Source: Rossellomorea aquimaris (GTDB lineage Bacteria; Bacillota; Bacilli; Bacillales; Bacillaceae_B). Taken from it: a stretch of DNA of 64,000 nucleotides. The notes beneath the pieces are model-generated. The model searched no databases and was not told the origin of the DNA. It saw only the letters and a program-made list of their open reading frames with translations. Each line of letters starts with the position of its first letter. Within the stretch, counting starts at the first letter, position 1. Position numbers and translations under genes: made by a program. Shown here in pieces: positions 1 to 8,930 of the stretch. The stretch covers positions 1-64,000 of the forward strand of contig NZ_MINN01000011.1 in the NCBI RefSeq assembly GCF_001877785.1, given 5' to 3'.

Positions 1-160
1 GACCCAACCGGCTATGGGATCAGAACCTCATGGAAGTTTCGACAAAAAAATGTGGGGGCTAGTACTGATAATCCAAAATAGTTGAAAACAGCTGTAAGGA
101 ATTTTACACAATAATACGGACTTGACTAATATATTAATATTCATAGAACTTCATCAATTA

Positions 161-260
161 TTATTGCGCCAGTTTAAGAATTATTGCGCATCTTTTCGAA
201 TATTTGCGCCACTTTTTAAATAATTGCGCAAAAATCTAAATTATTGCGCCACTTGTCGAA
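161..260. repeat. 20-bp periodic array, five units
   Basis: Five consecutive 20-bp units start at 161, 181, 201, 221 and 241. Each begins with a core close to TTATTGCGCC (variants TATTTGCGCC and TAATTGCGCA) followed by ten variable bases ending in GAA or AAA. The period is exactly 20 bp, about two helical turns. A related array lies in inverted orientation at 34971-35030. The rest of 1-352 is AT-rich and holds no gene that I can support. Confidence 0.8.
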
Positions 261-352
261 TTTTCTTGTTTCACTAACCAAAACCCCTAATTTGTCAAAT
301 CCCATTTTCTAACTAAACCCCCTACACCTTAAAAAACTCCTCACAAAAAAAA

Positions 353-377
353 GAACCCGCCATCCCCAAGCGGGTTC
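353..377 (-). terminator. Rho-independent terminator of the enoyl-CoA hydratase gene
   Basis: GAACCCGC (353-360) pairs perfectly with GCGGGTTC (370-377) across a 9-nt loop. On the minus strand the stem is followed by an uninterrupted U-tract (A-run at 343-352 on the plus strand). It lies just past the stop codon at 396. Confidence 0.9.
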
Positions 378-395
378 TCCTCCACAAAATAAACC

Positions 396-1172
396 TTATT
401 TCCCTTTAAACTCCGGCTTCCTCTTCTCACTGAATGCAAGCAGTGCTTCCACGCGGTCCTCGGTTGGGATAGTGATTTCGTATGCTTTTCGTTCGATTTG
501 CAGGCCGGTCTGGAGATCGACGTTCATGCCGTTCTTCACGGCGAATTTTGCCTGTTGGAGGGCGACCGGTCCGTTCGAAAGCATAGGCTCCACAAAGGCA
601 TGGACTTCTTCAAGGAAGTTGTCTTTACTTACGACCTTTGTCACCAGTCCGATTTCGCGGGCTTCCTCCGAGGACAGCCGCTTGGCGGTGAGGATCAGTT
701 CGAGGGCCTTTGATTCCCCGATCAGACGCGGCAGGCGCTGTGTGCCCCCTGCACCGGGGATGATGGCAAGGCTTGTTTCGGTGAGGCCCATTGATGTGCC
801 TGCTGCCGCCAGTCTGAAATCACAGGCAAGGGCAAGCTCCATCCCACCGCCGAAAGCGTAGCCGTTCATTGCAGCAATCGTCGGCTGCGGAAGTGTGGCA
901 ACTGATTGAAAGACTTCGCCGATTTTATACACGTTCCGGAGCACTTGGGCTTCTGTCAATGTTTTGCGCTCCTTCAAGTCGGCCCCGACGCTGAAGGCTT
1001 TCCCGCCGCTCCCGGTGAAGATCACGACCCGGATGTCGGGGTTCAGGCGGAGTGAATCCACTACCTGCTGCAATTCGTTTAACGTATCATAGTTAAAGGC
1101 ATTCATTGCCTCCGGCCGGTTGATCGTGACCAGGGCAGCGTGTCCTTTTTGTTCTAAAAGAATCGATTCCAA
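396..1172 (-). CDS. Enoyl-CoA hydratase/isomerase family protein
   Basis: A 258-residue crotonase-fold enzyme, predicted to hydrate trans-2-enoyl-CoA in fatty-acid beta-oxidation. The oxyanion-hole segment AFGGGMELALACD and the catalytic-Glu segment LTETSLAIIPGAGGTQRL are intact, and a second family Glu lies in KALELIL. The longer reading frame would add 34 poor residues. The TTG at 1172 is preferred because AAAGGGGAG sits 7 nt upstream and the protein then has the usual family length. It lies downstream of the acyl-CoA ligase gene on the same strand with a 117-nt gap, so the two probably serve one fatty-acid catabolic pathway. The exact chain-length substrate cannot be read from sequence. 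Confidence 0.9.
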   Translation of the reverse strand: MESILLEQKGHAALVTINRPEAMNAFNYDTLNELQQVVDSLRLNPDIRVVIFTGSGGKAFSVGADLKERKTLTEAQVLRNVYKIGEVFQSVATLPQPTIAAMNGYAFGGGMELALACDFRLAAAGTSMGLTETSLAIIPGAGGTQRLPRLIGESKALELILTAKRLSSEEAREIGLVTKVVSKDNFLEEVHAFVEPMLSNGPVALQQAKFAVKNGMNVDLQTGLQIERKAYEITIPTEDRVEALLAFSEKRKPEFKGK

Positions 1173-1289
1173 GATGGTTCTCCCCTTTGTGCGTATAGTT
1201 TCTCCATATGTATGTTTCGACAAATACCGTGAAAACCCTTCCAACAAATAAAAAAGATGTCCAGTGAACGACACTGGACACCTGGAAAG

Positions 1290-2849
1290 TCAAGACTGTA
1301 AGACTTGCTCTTTCAATGCGCGTCTCAGTATTTTCCCTGTTGTATTCTTAGGCAGCTCCTCGAGGAATTCGATATGTGAAGGGAGCTTATATTTAGCCAG
1401 ATGTTTTTCACAATATTCTTTTACTGCATCCTCCGAGAGTGATGGATCATTTTTGACCACATAACAGCTCACCGCTTCGCCCATTTCGGGATCAGGCACG
1501 CCGATGACTGCCGCTTCAACGATCTGAGGGTGGTTATAGAGCACCTCTTCCACTTCACGTGGATAGACATTGTAGCCGCCCACGATAATCAATTCTTTTT
1601 TGCGGTCTACGATAAAGAAGTAGCCTTCTTCATCCATGCGGGCAAGGTCACCTGTATACAGCCAGCCGTCACGGATGGCTGCCGCTGTTTCCTCTTCCAT
1701 TTTGTAATAGCCCTTCATGACATTCGGTCCCCTGACGATCAGTTCCCCTACCTGACCGACAGGTACTTCATCTCCAAGTTCATCGACCACTTTATTCTCG
1801 ATATTCATGATGGAAGTTCCGATCGAGCCGGGTTTTCTCGGACGGTCAAGCGGGTTGAAACATGTGACCGGTGATGCTTCCGATAATCCGTATCCTTCGG
1901 AAATCATGACGTTGAACTTTTTTTCGAAGTTCTTCAGGAGGGCTACCGGTAAGGAAGCACCGCCCGAGATACAAAGACGGAGCGAAGATAAATCTTCTGG
2001 ATTGCCTTCAGGAAATTGATATAGAAAGTTGTACATCGTCGGTACACCGGCAAATACAGTCGGCTGAAATTCTTTTGACAGTGCAAAAATCTCCTTCGGA
2101 CTGAAGCGCGGGACGATCAAGAGCGTCGCCCCCGTCAACAATGGTGCATTCAGTACGACGGTGAGGCAGAAAACATGGAACATCGGAAGGGCGGTGATGA
2201 CCCTGTCCTCTTCGTTCATCTTCAGGTAGCTGCCGACATCATGTGCATTCGTGTAAATATTCTTGTGAGTCAGCATCGCTCCTTTCGGCTTTCCGGTCGT
2301 TCCTGATGTGTAAAGGATGATTGCGACTTCTTCTTCATCGATTTCCGGTTGTCCGCTGAAGCTCACGTCCCCTTTCGACAAAACCCCTGTAAACGATTTC
2401 AATTTTGGGTTTACTGCAGCAATTTTTTCTACATCTACCCCTTTCGCACGCTCGTCACCTGATTCACAAAGAATGAAATGCTGCACATCAGGCAGTAAGT
2501 GGTGCATCTTTTCAATCAACGGAAGAAGCAGGTCCAGTGTAACAATTGCCTTTACATCCCCGTTTCTCAGGATGTAGCCGATTTCGTCCGGTGTATAGAT
2601 CGGATTGACCGGTATGACCTTCAATCCAAGGCGCAGTGCCCCGTATAACCCAATGACGAAATGCGGTGAATTTCCCAGAACGAGTGCGATATGATCCCCT
2701 TTTTTCAACCCCAGCTGTTCTAATCCACTGGCAAATTTAGAGACGGCACCATTCAACTCTCCATATGTACTCGATTGATCCAGGAAATGATAGGCTGTCT
2801 TGTCTGCTTTTTCAGAAGCAATTTGCTCCAGCCGCTTTGAAATATTCAT
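1290..2849 (-). CDS. lcfB: Long-chain fatty acid--CoA ligase (YhfL/LcfB-like)
   Basis: A 519-residue ANL-superfamily adenylate-forming enzyme that activates fatty acids to acyl-CoA using ATP. The P-loop-like motif [15 protein letters not shown], the GYGLSEASP core, the [13 protein letters not shown] hinge region and the C-terminal catalytic Lys in [11 protein letters not shown] are all present. The ATG at 2849 is chosen over the 14-residue longer frame because AGGGGAGGG lies directly upstream. A perfect FadR-type palindrome lies 24-41 nt before the start, so repression relieved by acyl-CoA is likely. The symbol rests on the shared neighbourhood with B. subtilis (yhfH-yhfI-yhfJ-yhfL). Other FadD-type names would also fit. 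Confidence 0.87.
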   Translation of the reverse strand: MNISKRLEQIASEKADKTAYHFLDQSSTYGELNGAVSKFASGLEQLGLKKGDHIALVLGNSPHFVIGLYGALRLGLKVIPVNPIYTPDEIGYILRNGDVKAIVTLDLLLPLIEKMHHLLPDVQHFILCESGDERAKGVDVEKIAAVNPKLKSFTGVLSKGDVSFSGQPEIDEEEVAIILYTSGTTGKPKGAMLTHKNIYTNAHDVGSYLKMNEEDRVITALPMFHVFCLTVVLNAPLLTGATLLIVPRFSPKEIFALSKEFQPTVFAGVPTMYNFLYQFPEGNPEDLSSLRLCISGGASLPVALLKNFEKKFNVMISEGYGLSEASPVTCFNPLDRPRKPGSIGTSIMNIENKVVDELGDEVPVGQVGELIVRGPNVMKGYYKMEEETAAAIRDGWLYTGDLARMDEEGYFFIVDRKKELIIVGGYNVYPREVEEVLYNHPQIVEAAVIGVPDPEMGEAVSCYVVKNDPSLSEDAVKEYCEKHLAKYKLPSHIEFLEELPKNTTGKILRRALKEQVLQS

Positions 2850-2872
2850 TGTAATCCCTCCCCTTTGTAAAA

Positions 2873-2890
2873 TGAATGAATGGTCATTCA
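2873..2890. promoter_or_regulatory. FadR-type operator upstream of the acyl-CoA ligase
   Basis: TGAATGA (2873-2879) and TCATTCA (2884-2890) form a perfect inverted repeat with a 4-bp centre. Both arms match the B. subtilis FadR consensus TGAATGAMTANTCATTCA. The site lies immediately upstream of the ribosome site of the ligase at 1290-2849. The role is inferred from the match; FadR itself is not in this window. Confidence 0.8.
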
Positions 2891-2982
2891 TCTAATTATT
2901 AAAAGTATTCAAAATATATTTTATATAAAGAATAGTATTAATACAAGTCCCCCGCATTATAAAACCTTTGATAGAATAAGAG

Positions 2983-3011
2983 AAAGACTGCCCTGTATCA
3001 GGGCAGTCTTT
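2983..3011 (-). terminator. Hairpin terminator of the M14 carboxypeptidase gene
   Basis: AAAGACTGCCC (2983-2993) pairs perfectly with GGGCAGTCTTT (3001-3011) around a 7-nt loop. The minus-strand continuation is pyrimidine-rich (TTTCTCTTATTCT) rather than a pure U-run, so the terminator is probable but not ideal. Confidence 0.7.
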
Positions 3012-3024
3012 CTTAATATGATGA

Positions 3025-5433
3025 TTAATTTGATCCGGCAAAAATGGCGTTTGATACCAGTCGGAACAGATAATCCGTATGATCTCGGAAGGTTGGTTCC
3101 AATCCAATGAATAAGAGATTCCCGTCTTTCACTATGACCGGTTTGCCCTGCGCTTGTGCTCTGTCTTTCCAGTGACCGGCCATAAAGAAATTTTCACTAT
3201 CTTTATAGCTTGATAACACTTCCTTGTTTTCGGTATTTGAATACCAGGCCGGCTGGTAGACAAACCCGATATCCGCGGCGTCATAACCGGCTGTATACGT
3301 TGAATCACCGTGTGCCAGATGAACGATGCCGTTGCTGTTTGAGCCGCCCGTTTTCACTTCTATATCACTCAGGCCAAGTTTGGTTGCTGCTTGGGAAGCG
3401 CCAGCTCCGATAGCCAGATAGTTTCCGCCTTCAGCTATAAAGCTTTTCACGTTTGCCTTAAACGCTTCATATTGAGCGGCGTCCTGCAGTCCGAACTCCT
3501 TATTTGCCGTACTGTTTTCAAAGGAAATTAAGTTTGATTTTCCATTATAGATGAATACATCACTTTCTCCCAATCCTTCTTCAGCTACCTGCACAGGAGT
3601 TTTCTCAACAACTTGGAATCCCAGACGCTCCAACGCCAATTTTGTTCCGGAATGAGATTGAGCTTTGTTGATTCCGCCATCTTTGAGGATTGTCACTTTC
3701 TTGGAGGATATTTCTTTTGCCTCCTCAGGGATGTCTGCAGTAGTAATGTTCACAGCTGAATCTTTTATGAAGGTCTGAAGCTCAGACTTAGCTGAACTGC
3801 CGGCATATAATGTGCCATCGCTGCCCCTGTATAGCGTGTGTCCTTTATTTAGTAACTGATTTGCCATAGAGAGTGATTCCACCGATGAATTCGGGATGGC
3901 ATAAGGTCCCTCTCCAATCACTTCCCCTTTCGAATCAAGTACGCGTACTTCATTGGACTTCACATTCAGTTGGTCCTCACTGCTTACCTCAACTGCCTGG
4001 AATCCCCATAGTTCCGGCAGATTCCATGCGGAAATGTCATACATGCTAGGCGTGTCTTCCGTTATGTCTTCACCATCCCAAAGCATCGTATTGGCAAGCC
4101 CCGCTTTTGCCTGATCCATTGGTACAATATAGGTGCCTTTCGGATACGTCACACCCTCATACGTAAACTCTTTTTTAGCTTCTTCCACGGTTATGTCATT
4201 ATCTTGAAGGTGTGCGACAGCTTTTTGAGTGGCTGTTTGATCTTGTTTGTCATTAGGCAAAATATACGCTGACGGGAAATGACCTTCTTTATGGAATGGA
4301 TGATCGAATTGAACGCCGCGCTTAAACACTTCAATTTGATCCTTTACCATTTCTGCCTTGTTTTCACTGGCAAAAGTTAAGGCACCCATCACAGCATCAT
4401 ACGTCCATTTGACACCATCCCAATCATTTGTAGGTGCTTCAAGCGTATAACCGTATGCACCATGATACATTGCATACATCGGTGTGAAGATCGGCGGATA
4501 ATCGTCCCATCCTGCCGAATCATCACGCTGCGGGATATAAGTCCCCTCCATATTCTGATAATCCACTTTGGACGTTTCTGTATTCGTATTTTCATAATCA
4601 GCCTTATTGCCTACAATGCTTGCTTCCATCGCTTCAGCTTGACTCATGGCCCATTTGGAATACAAATCATATTCATAATTGGGGTTATGCGGTGGAGTGC
4701 ATGGTTCAATAAGGCCCGGTTTTGAAGGACCGCCATATCCCTTTACATATCCATGAAGATCAAGGAATACCATTGGATTCCATTCAGTGATCAAATCTAC
4801 CATATGTTCTGTTTCAGGCTGTGATTGAGTGATGAAATCGCGGTTAAGATCAATCCCATTCCCGTTGAAACGGGTTGCACCAATGCGCCCGTCCGGATTC
4901 GCTGTAACATTGAAAATGAGGATATGGTCTTCTAAGATTGATTTGGTCTCCTCGTCATTGTCTGTTGCGAATCGTTCAATTAATTGGAGAACTGCATCAG
5001 TGCCTGCAAACTCGGTACCGTGGATGGAACCGTTTATCATGACCGGTACTTTTAAATCGGGGTGCTTTTCAATGAAATCCTGAGCTTTTTCAGGAGATTT
5101 GATCATTTTTTTGCGAAGGCCCTTATAATATCCGAATTTTCCTTTTGCGGAAGGGTCGGACACTGTTACGACATACATGTCCTGGCCGAGAGCAGACTTC
5201 GTTTCACTCTTTTCGACGGAAATCCGGCTGCTTTCTTTGGCAAGAGCATCCAGCTTTCCTTCTATTTGCGAGTACTTCACAAAATCATAGTGCTCACTAT
5301 TGAATAAGCTTTTCTCCTTTTCCTCAAATTGAGAGTTTTGAATGACCGTTTGAGGAGAATCGGCCAATACGTTAAAGGGGGTGGAAGCCAGCAGGGTAAA
5401 ACTGGCGATTCCTGCAAGTAACTTGTTTTTCAT
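3025..5433 (-). CDS. Secreted M14-family zinc carboxypeptidase
   Basis: An 802-residue secreted protein. Residues 1-24 are a Sec signal peptide (two Lys, hydrophobic core, VLA-type cleavage site). The M14 zinc carboxypeptidase core follows: GSIHGTEFAG supplies the HxxE zinc ligands, FLDLHGY the second His, RFNGNGIDLNRDF the substrate Arg/Asn region, and YTLEAP the probable catalytic Glu. The C-terminal half (about 400-800) has no motif I recognise and makes the protein about twice the size of a minimal M14 enzyme. GGAGG lies 7 nt before the ATG. It probably hydrolyses extracellular peptides or wall peptides; the substrate is unknown. B. subtilis has no counterpart at this position. Confidence 0.88.
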   Translation of the reverse strand: MKNKLLAGIASFTLLASTPFNVLADSPQTVIQNSQFEEKEKSLFNSEHYDFVKYSQIEGKLDALAKESSRISVEKSETKSALGQDMYVVTVSDPSAKGKFGYYKGLRKKMIKSPEKAQDFIEKHPDLKVPVMINGSIHGTEFAGTDAVLQLIERFATDNDEETKSILEDHILIFNVTANPDGRIGATRFNGNGIDLNRDFITQSQPETEHMVDLITEWNPMVFLDLHGYVKGYGGPSKPGLIEPCTPPHNPNYEYDLYSKWAMSQAEAMEASIVGNKADYENTNTETSKVDYQNMEGTYIPQRDDSAGWDDYPPIFTPMYAMYHGAYGYTLEAPTNDWDGVKWTYDAVMGALTFASENKAEMVKDQIEVFKRGVQFDHPFHKEGHFPSAYILPNDKQDQTATQKAVAHLQDNDITVEEAKKEFTYEGVTYPKGTYIVPMDQAKAGLANTMLWDGEDITEDTPSMYDISAWNLPELWGFQAVEVSSEDQLNVKSNEVRVLDSKGEVIGEGPYAIPNSSVESLSMANQLLNKGHTLYRGSDGTLYAGSSAKSELQTFIKDSAVNITTADIPEEAKEISSKKVTILKDGGINKAQSHSGTKLALERLGFQVVEKTPVQVAEEGLGESDVFIYNGKSNLISFENSTANKEFGLQDAAQYEAFKANVKSFIAEGGNYLAIGAGASQAATKLGLSDIEVKTGGSNSNGIVHLAHGDSTYTAGYDAADIGFVYQPAWYSNTENKEVLSSYKDSENFFMAGHWKDRAQAQGKPVIVKDGNLLFIGLEPTFRDHTDYLFRLVSNAIFAGSN

Positions 5434-5587
5434 GTATGTACCTCCAAATTATGTAATACTATAATGATAGAATAATAATTCAATACGGTACATAAATATT
5501 TAGTTCTAATTTCACACTGGTAGAATACTACCAAACATACCACTGAACGGAATGCCTGGCTCACCCCCAAAAACCCATCCTATAAAA

Positions 5588-5614
5588 AAGCACCCCCAAA
5601 ACCAGGGAGTGCTT
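5588..5614 (-). terminator. Terminator of the lplJ operon
   Basis: AAGCACCCCC (5588-5597) pairs with GGGAGTGCTT (5605-5614) with one mismatch. A-rich sequence at 5583-5589 gives the U-tract on the minus strand. Confidence 0.75.
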
Positions 5615-5625
5615 CTTCACGCATA

Positions 5626-6612
5626 TCAATACACCAAATCAACGAATTCTTCTTTTGTTATTTTCCCAAAATAGTGCGGGATCTCTATTCCTTCCAATGC
5701 CTGTGCAATTTCTTTTCTTTCATAGCGGGTGCCGGTGAGCTTCTCCTCTACGTCCTCTACATTGCCTACGCCAAAGAAATCTCCGTATATCTTGCAGTTT
5801 TCAATGACACCTTTATTGACTTCCAATCGGACATCGATCCCGCCAACTGGGAATCTGTGTGAGTGCTGGAGATTGAATTTCGGGGATTTCCCGTAATTCC
5901 AGTCCCAGTTCTGATAACGCTCTTTGGATAGCTCGTTAATGTTTTTCCAATCCTCTTCAGTCAAGACATATTCTTCGACTTCGCTTCCATCAAAAATATA
6001 GTCCAGGAGCGTGGAGCGGAATTCCTCGATCGTCATTTTTTCAGGAAGGAATTCCGATATGTTTGCGACACGGCTGCGGATGGATTTGATTCCCTTAGAT
6101 TCAATTTTGTCCTTTTTCACTTTAAGTGCAGAAACGACATTTTCCATTTCCGAATCAAACAGCAGTGTTCCATGGCTGAACATGCGGCCTTTTGTAGAGA
6201 ATTGTGCATTCCCCGAAATTTTACGTCCTTCTGCCATCAAATCATTCCGTCCGCTCAGCTCGGCATTGACTCCAAGCTTATTCAGGGCTTTGACCACCGG
6301 TTCTGTGAATTTCTTGAAGTTATGAAAACTTTCCCCGTCATCCTTCGTGATGAAGCTGAAGTTCAGGTTTCCGAGGTCGTGGTAAACGGCCCCGCCCCCT
6401 GAAAGACGCCTCACTACGTGCAGCCCTTCTTTTTCAACATATTCTGTATTGATTTCTTCTATTGTATTTTGATTCTTTCCGATAATGATGGATGGCTCAT
6501 TGATATAGAACAGTAAGTAACTTTCGTTTATGTCAAGATTCTTCAATGCATACTCTTCGATTGCCAGGTTGACCCTTGGATCTGTGATCCCTTTATTATC
6601 AATAAATAACAT
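5626..6612 (-). CDS. lplJ: Lipoate--protein ligase (LplJ/YhfJ-like)
   Basis: A 328-residue cytoplasmic ligase of the LplA/LplJ family. It adenylates free lipoate and attaches it to the lipoyl domains of 2-oxoacid dehydrogenases and GcvH. The signature RRLSGGGAVYHDLGNLNFSF lies at about residues 72-91, and the substrate-binding Lys is expected in GRKISGNAQFS. The track start at 6714 is rejected because the ATG at 6612 follows TAGGAGGAAC with ideal spacing and gives the family length of about 330 residues. It starts 10 nt after the yhfI stop, so the two genes are almost certainly cotranscribed, as in B. subtilis (yhfI-yhfJ). Confidence 0.93.
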   Translation of the reverse strand: MLFIDNKGITDPRVNLAIEEYALKNLDINESYLLFYINEPSIIIGKNQNTIEEINTEYVEKEGLHVVRRLSGGGAVYHDLGNLNFSFITKDDGESFHNFKKFTEPVVKALNKLGVNAELSGRNDLMAEGRKISGNAQFSTKGRMFSHGTLLFDSEMENVVSALKVKKDKIESKGIKSIRSRVANISEFLPEKMTIEEFRSTLLDYIFDGSEVEEYVLTEEDWKNINELSKERYQNWDWNYGKSPKFNLQHSHRFPVGGIDVRLEVNKGVIENCKIYGDFFGVGNVEDVEEKLTGTRYERKEIAQALEGIEIPHYFGKITKEEFVDLVY

Positions 6613-6622
6613 CGTGTTCCTC

Positions 6623-7357
6623 CTAAATGATGATTTCCATTCCCTGTCTTGCAAGCTCCGTGTCTCCTTTAAAGAAAGTGTTTGCTTCGGAGACCAGTTG
6701 TTCAAGATTGCCAAAGTGAGGAAGATGGGTGAGTATCAGTTTCTTTGCCCCCGTTCCTCCCGCAAGCTTCCCGGCATCAAGGCTTGTCATATGCCCGGCT
6801 CCCGATGCATCCATATCCCCATAGAAATTGCATTCACAAAGCAGCAGGTCTGCATTTTTCCCAAACGGCACAAAAGATTCTTTGTAGGCTGAATCCGCTG
6901 TGTAAAAAATGGATTTCCCATCGGCTTCAATCCTCATTCCGTAACACGGAACCGGATGCTTTGTCTTTACAAATGTAACCGAGAATGGACCGATTGTTAA
7001 TTTGGACTGCTCGTTATAAGCATGAGCTTTCATTAAGTCCCTATATGTAAGCGATTTGAAACCATGTGTATCTTCGTTATGGGCATAAACCGGCAGCGTA
7101 CCTTTTGAGTTTCCTAAGAAATACTGTATTAATAAAGCATGCTGCAGCACACCGACATCTGCAATGTGATCCGGATGGTAATGGGAAATAAGTAAGGCAT
7201 CCAAATCAGTGGGCTCGATATATTTTTGTAGTTGTGAGAGGACCCCGCTCCCGCAATCCAACAGTAATGTAAAGCCATTGTGTTCAAGCAAATACCCTGT
7301 GCTGGCTTCGCCTGCTTTCGGATATCCGCCCCAATGACCAATGATGGTCAGTTTCAT
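6623..7357 (-). CDS. yhfI: Metallo-beta-lactamase fold hydrolase YhfI
   Basis: A 244-residue metallo-beta-lactamase superfamily protein. The metal motif HYHPDH occupies residues 59-64, with further ligands in FYTADS and in ILTHLPH near the C-terminus. It resembles the RNase Z/PhnP-like branch rather than antibiotic-degrading enzymes, and the natural substrate is not known. The start follows GGGAGGTGCAGC. Its stop lies 10 nt before lplJ, forming a two-gene operon divergent from the small yhfH gene. Confidence 0.88.
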   Translation of the reverse strand: MKLTIIGHWGGYPKAGEASTGYLLEHNGFTLLLDCGSGVLSQLQKYIEPTDLDALLISHYHPDHIADVGVLQHALLIQYFLGNSKGTLPVYAHNEDTHGFKSLTYRDLMKAHAYNEQSKLTIGPFSVTFVKTKHPVPCYGMRIEADGKSIFYTADSAYKESFVPFGKNADLLLCECNFYGDMDASGAGHMTSLDAGKLAGGTGAKKLILTHLPHFGNLEQLVSEANTFFKGDTELARQGMEIII

Positions 7358-7551
7358 GCTGCACCTCCCAGGCGAAATTAATTACAACCTTACTATACTT
7401 CATTTTGCCTATTTTTTCATTTTTCGAGCCTAATTTTGAATAAAACGTTGACGAACTCCATACTGTTATAATACAATAAAATAAATTAACACACCAGTTA
7501 TATAACACGAACAAATGACGGGTGAAATTAAAATTACGGAGGGTGATGAAC

Positions 7552-7686
7552 ATGGTAAAAAATATTATGGAATTCTTTCGAAATTTGCCGCCTAAGTCTT
7601 GTGCACAGTGTGGGGAAGTCATTGAAGAGCAGCATGAATGCTACGGAATTTATTGTGAAAAATGTACAACTGATCACGAATATTAA
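7552..7686 (+). CDS. yhfH: Small zinc-ribbon-like protein YhfH
   Basis: A 44-residue ORF too short for routine calling. It is supported by ACGGAGGGTGATG upstream, a terminator 25 nt downstream and conserved position next to yhfI. The protein starts MVKNIMEFFRNLPPK and carries CAQC and CEKC pairs around EQHECYG, an arrangement suggesting one structural zinc. The EQHECYG core is what I associate with the YhfH family in Bacillus. Its role is unknown. An overlapping antisense reading frame at 7284-7622 has no such support. Confidence 0.85.
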   Translation: MVKNIMEFFRNLPPKSCAQCGEVIEEQHECYGIYCEKCTTDHEY

Positions 7687-7710
7687 TCGCTTTATTAAGG
7701 GGTAATAAAA

Positions 7711-7744
7711 AAGGATGCTCTCGGTTTAAAATGAGAGCATCCTT
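7711..7744. terminator. Bidirectional terminator between yhfH and the YtkA-like lipoprotein
   Basis: AAGGATGCTCTC (7711-7722) pairs with GAGAGCATCCTT (7733-7744). An A-run precedes and a T-run follows the stem, so it can stop transcription from both convergent genes. Confidence 0.92.
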
Positions 7745-7750
7745 TTTTTA

Positions 7751-8503
7751 TCATTGGACTTCCACTGTCTGCATGGTGTGTTCGTGTATTTCTTCCCCTT
7801 TGGTGACATGTACCTGGACATTATAAGAACCTTTCTCCGGGAAGGCGTATGTAACACCGTATTCACCGGGTTCTCCAGCCTTCATATCCACCCATTCATG
7901 CTTTTCCTGGCCTTCTTTATAGATTTCCAGCCGCAGCTCGGCTCCTTTAAGTGGTTCGCCTTCATTTTCCACGTGAACCTTCCATTCGGCTTTTTCTTCC
8001 GCTTTTATAGTGTCAGGCTTCTTCAGATGAATAGAGACGGTACTTTCATGGTGGCCATGGTGGTCATCCCCGCCTTCTTCCCCGTGTGCCTCTGCCTCTG
8101 CATTGCCGACGGCAATCTCTGCTTTAGGCATGGTATGCATATCGCGGGCAGTCACATGGACCTGTACGGTGTAAATTCCATCTTCATCAAATGATTTTTC
8201 TGCTGTATACACGCCGTCCTTCTTTTTTTCTGCCTCGATCATTTCACTTTCGTCTTTATGGCCGTTTTTCCAGATTTCATATTTCACTTCATCTGCATCA
8301 TCAACGTTTTCATCACCTTGAGTGACTTTTGTGGAAAGCGCCACGGCTTCTCCTTTACCGATTTTTTCCGGTACATCAAGCTTTGCCTCAATCGGTTCCA
8401 TGTTGTTGTCTTTTTCAGCCGGCTCATCTCCGCTTGAATTCCCGCAAGCCGAAATAAACAGTGCAAGGATACCCCATGTTAAAAATATCAGAGTCTTTTT
8501 CAT
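7751..8503 (-). CDS. Lipoprotein with two YtkA/FixH-like domains
   Basis: A 250-residue predicted lipoprotein. The N-terminus MKKTLIFLTWGILALFISAC ends in a lipobox with Cys20, so it should be anchored on the outer face of the membrane. Two similar beta-sandwich segments (about 40-135 and 150-248) each contain an E..WK..H pattern and end in a YTVQVHVT or YNVQVHVTK strand typical of YtkA-like domains. A His-rich linker (HGEEGGDDHHGHHE) separates them and could bind metal. The second ATG of the run is chosen because AGGAG is 8 nt from it and only 2 nt from the first. A metal or oxidase-assembly role is a guess from the fold. Confidence 0.8.
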   Translation of the reverse strand: MKKTLIFLTWGILALFISACGNSSGDEPAEKDNNMEPIEAKLDVPEKIGKGEAVALSTKVTQGDENVDDADEVKYEIWKNGHKDESEMIEAEKKKDGVYTAEKSFDEDGIYTVQVHVTARDMHTMPKAEIAVGNAEAEAHGEEGGDDHHGHHESTVSIHLKKPDTIKAEEKAEWKVHVENEGEPLKGAELRLEIYKEGQEKHEWVDMKAGEPGEYGVTYAFPEKGSYNVQVHVTKGEEIHEHTMQTVEVQ

Positions 8504-8678
8504 TACCATTCTCCTTCAATCTACTGAATACTAACCATTATGAACTTCTCACCACATAGTATACACCCTTTCACCCTTTAAGGGTTTGTCCATTTTATGA
8601 ATGAAAACGATCTCGGGACAAAACTTAAAAACTATTCCCTTAAGACGAACAACTTGGTGTAGAGTCAAATCACCGTTA

Positions 8679-8808
8679 TTGATTTCCGTGCAAGACTTCG
8701 CTTTCCGCGGGTAGCCCGAGAGCCTCCTCGAAGCTGCGCTCCTGCGGGGTCTCACATCAGCTACTCTTCCCGCAGGAGTCTTCGTCTTGCACTCCAATCA
8801 ACCGCTGG
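8679..8808. repeat. Dispersed palindromic element, copy 1 (minimal form)
   Basis: The two ends are inverted copies. The left end reads GATTTCCGTGCAAGACTTCG and the right end is TCTTCGTCTTGCACTCCAATC followed by AACCGCTGG. Inner arms CGCGGGTAGC and GCTACTCTTCCCGCAGG also pair in part. This copy has no inserted hairpins. Related copies are at 28136, 29252, 30282, 32499, 47437 and 62248. Small reading frames crossing it are not credible genes. Confidence 0.85.
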
Positions 8809-8848
8809 AAAAAGCTAAAACCTTATTATCAGTACCATAAAATAAAAT

Positions 8849-8890
8849 ACCCGAACTAATTTGCATTTAATAACGCAAATTAGTTCGGGT
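8849..8890 (-). terminator. Terminator of yhgE
   Basis: ACCCGAACTAATTTGC (8849-8864) pairs perfectly over 16 bp with 8875-8890, with a 10-nt loop. The minus-strand continuation is U-rich. It lies 40 nt past the yhgE stop. Confidence 0.9.
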
Positions 8891-8930
8891 TAATTCAAAC
8901 AAAAATCCTAATGTTATAGCCTTTTTTCTA

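Noticed and set aside
161-260. CRISPR array
   Set aside because: The repeat unit is 20 bp with a degenerate core and no unique 30-40-bp spacers; no cas genes are in the window.
7284-7622. A 112-residue gene antisense to yhfH and the yhfI start
   Set aside because: It overlaps two better-supported genes, has no ribosome site and its sequence looks like random translation.
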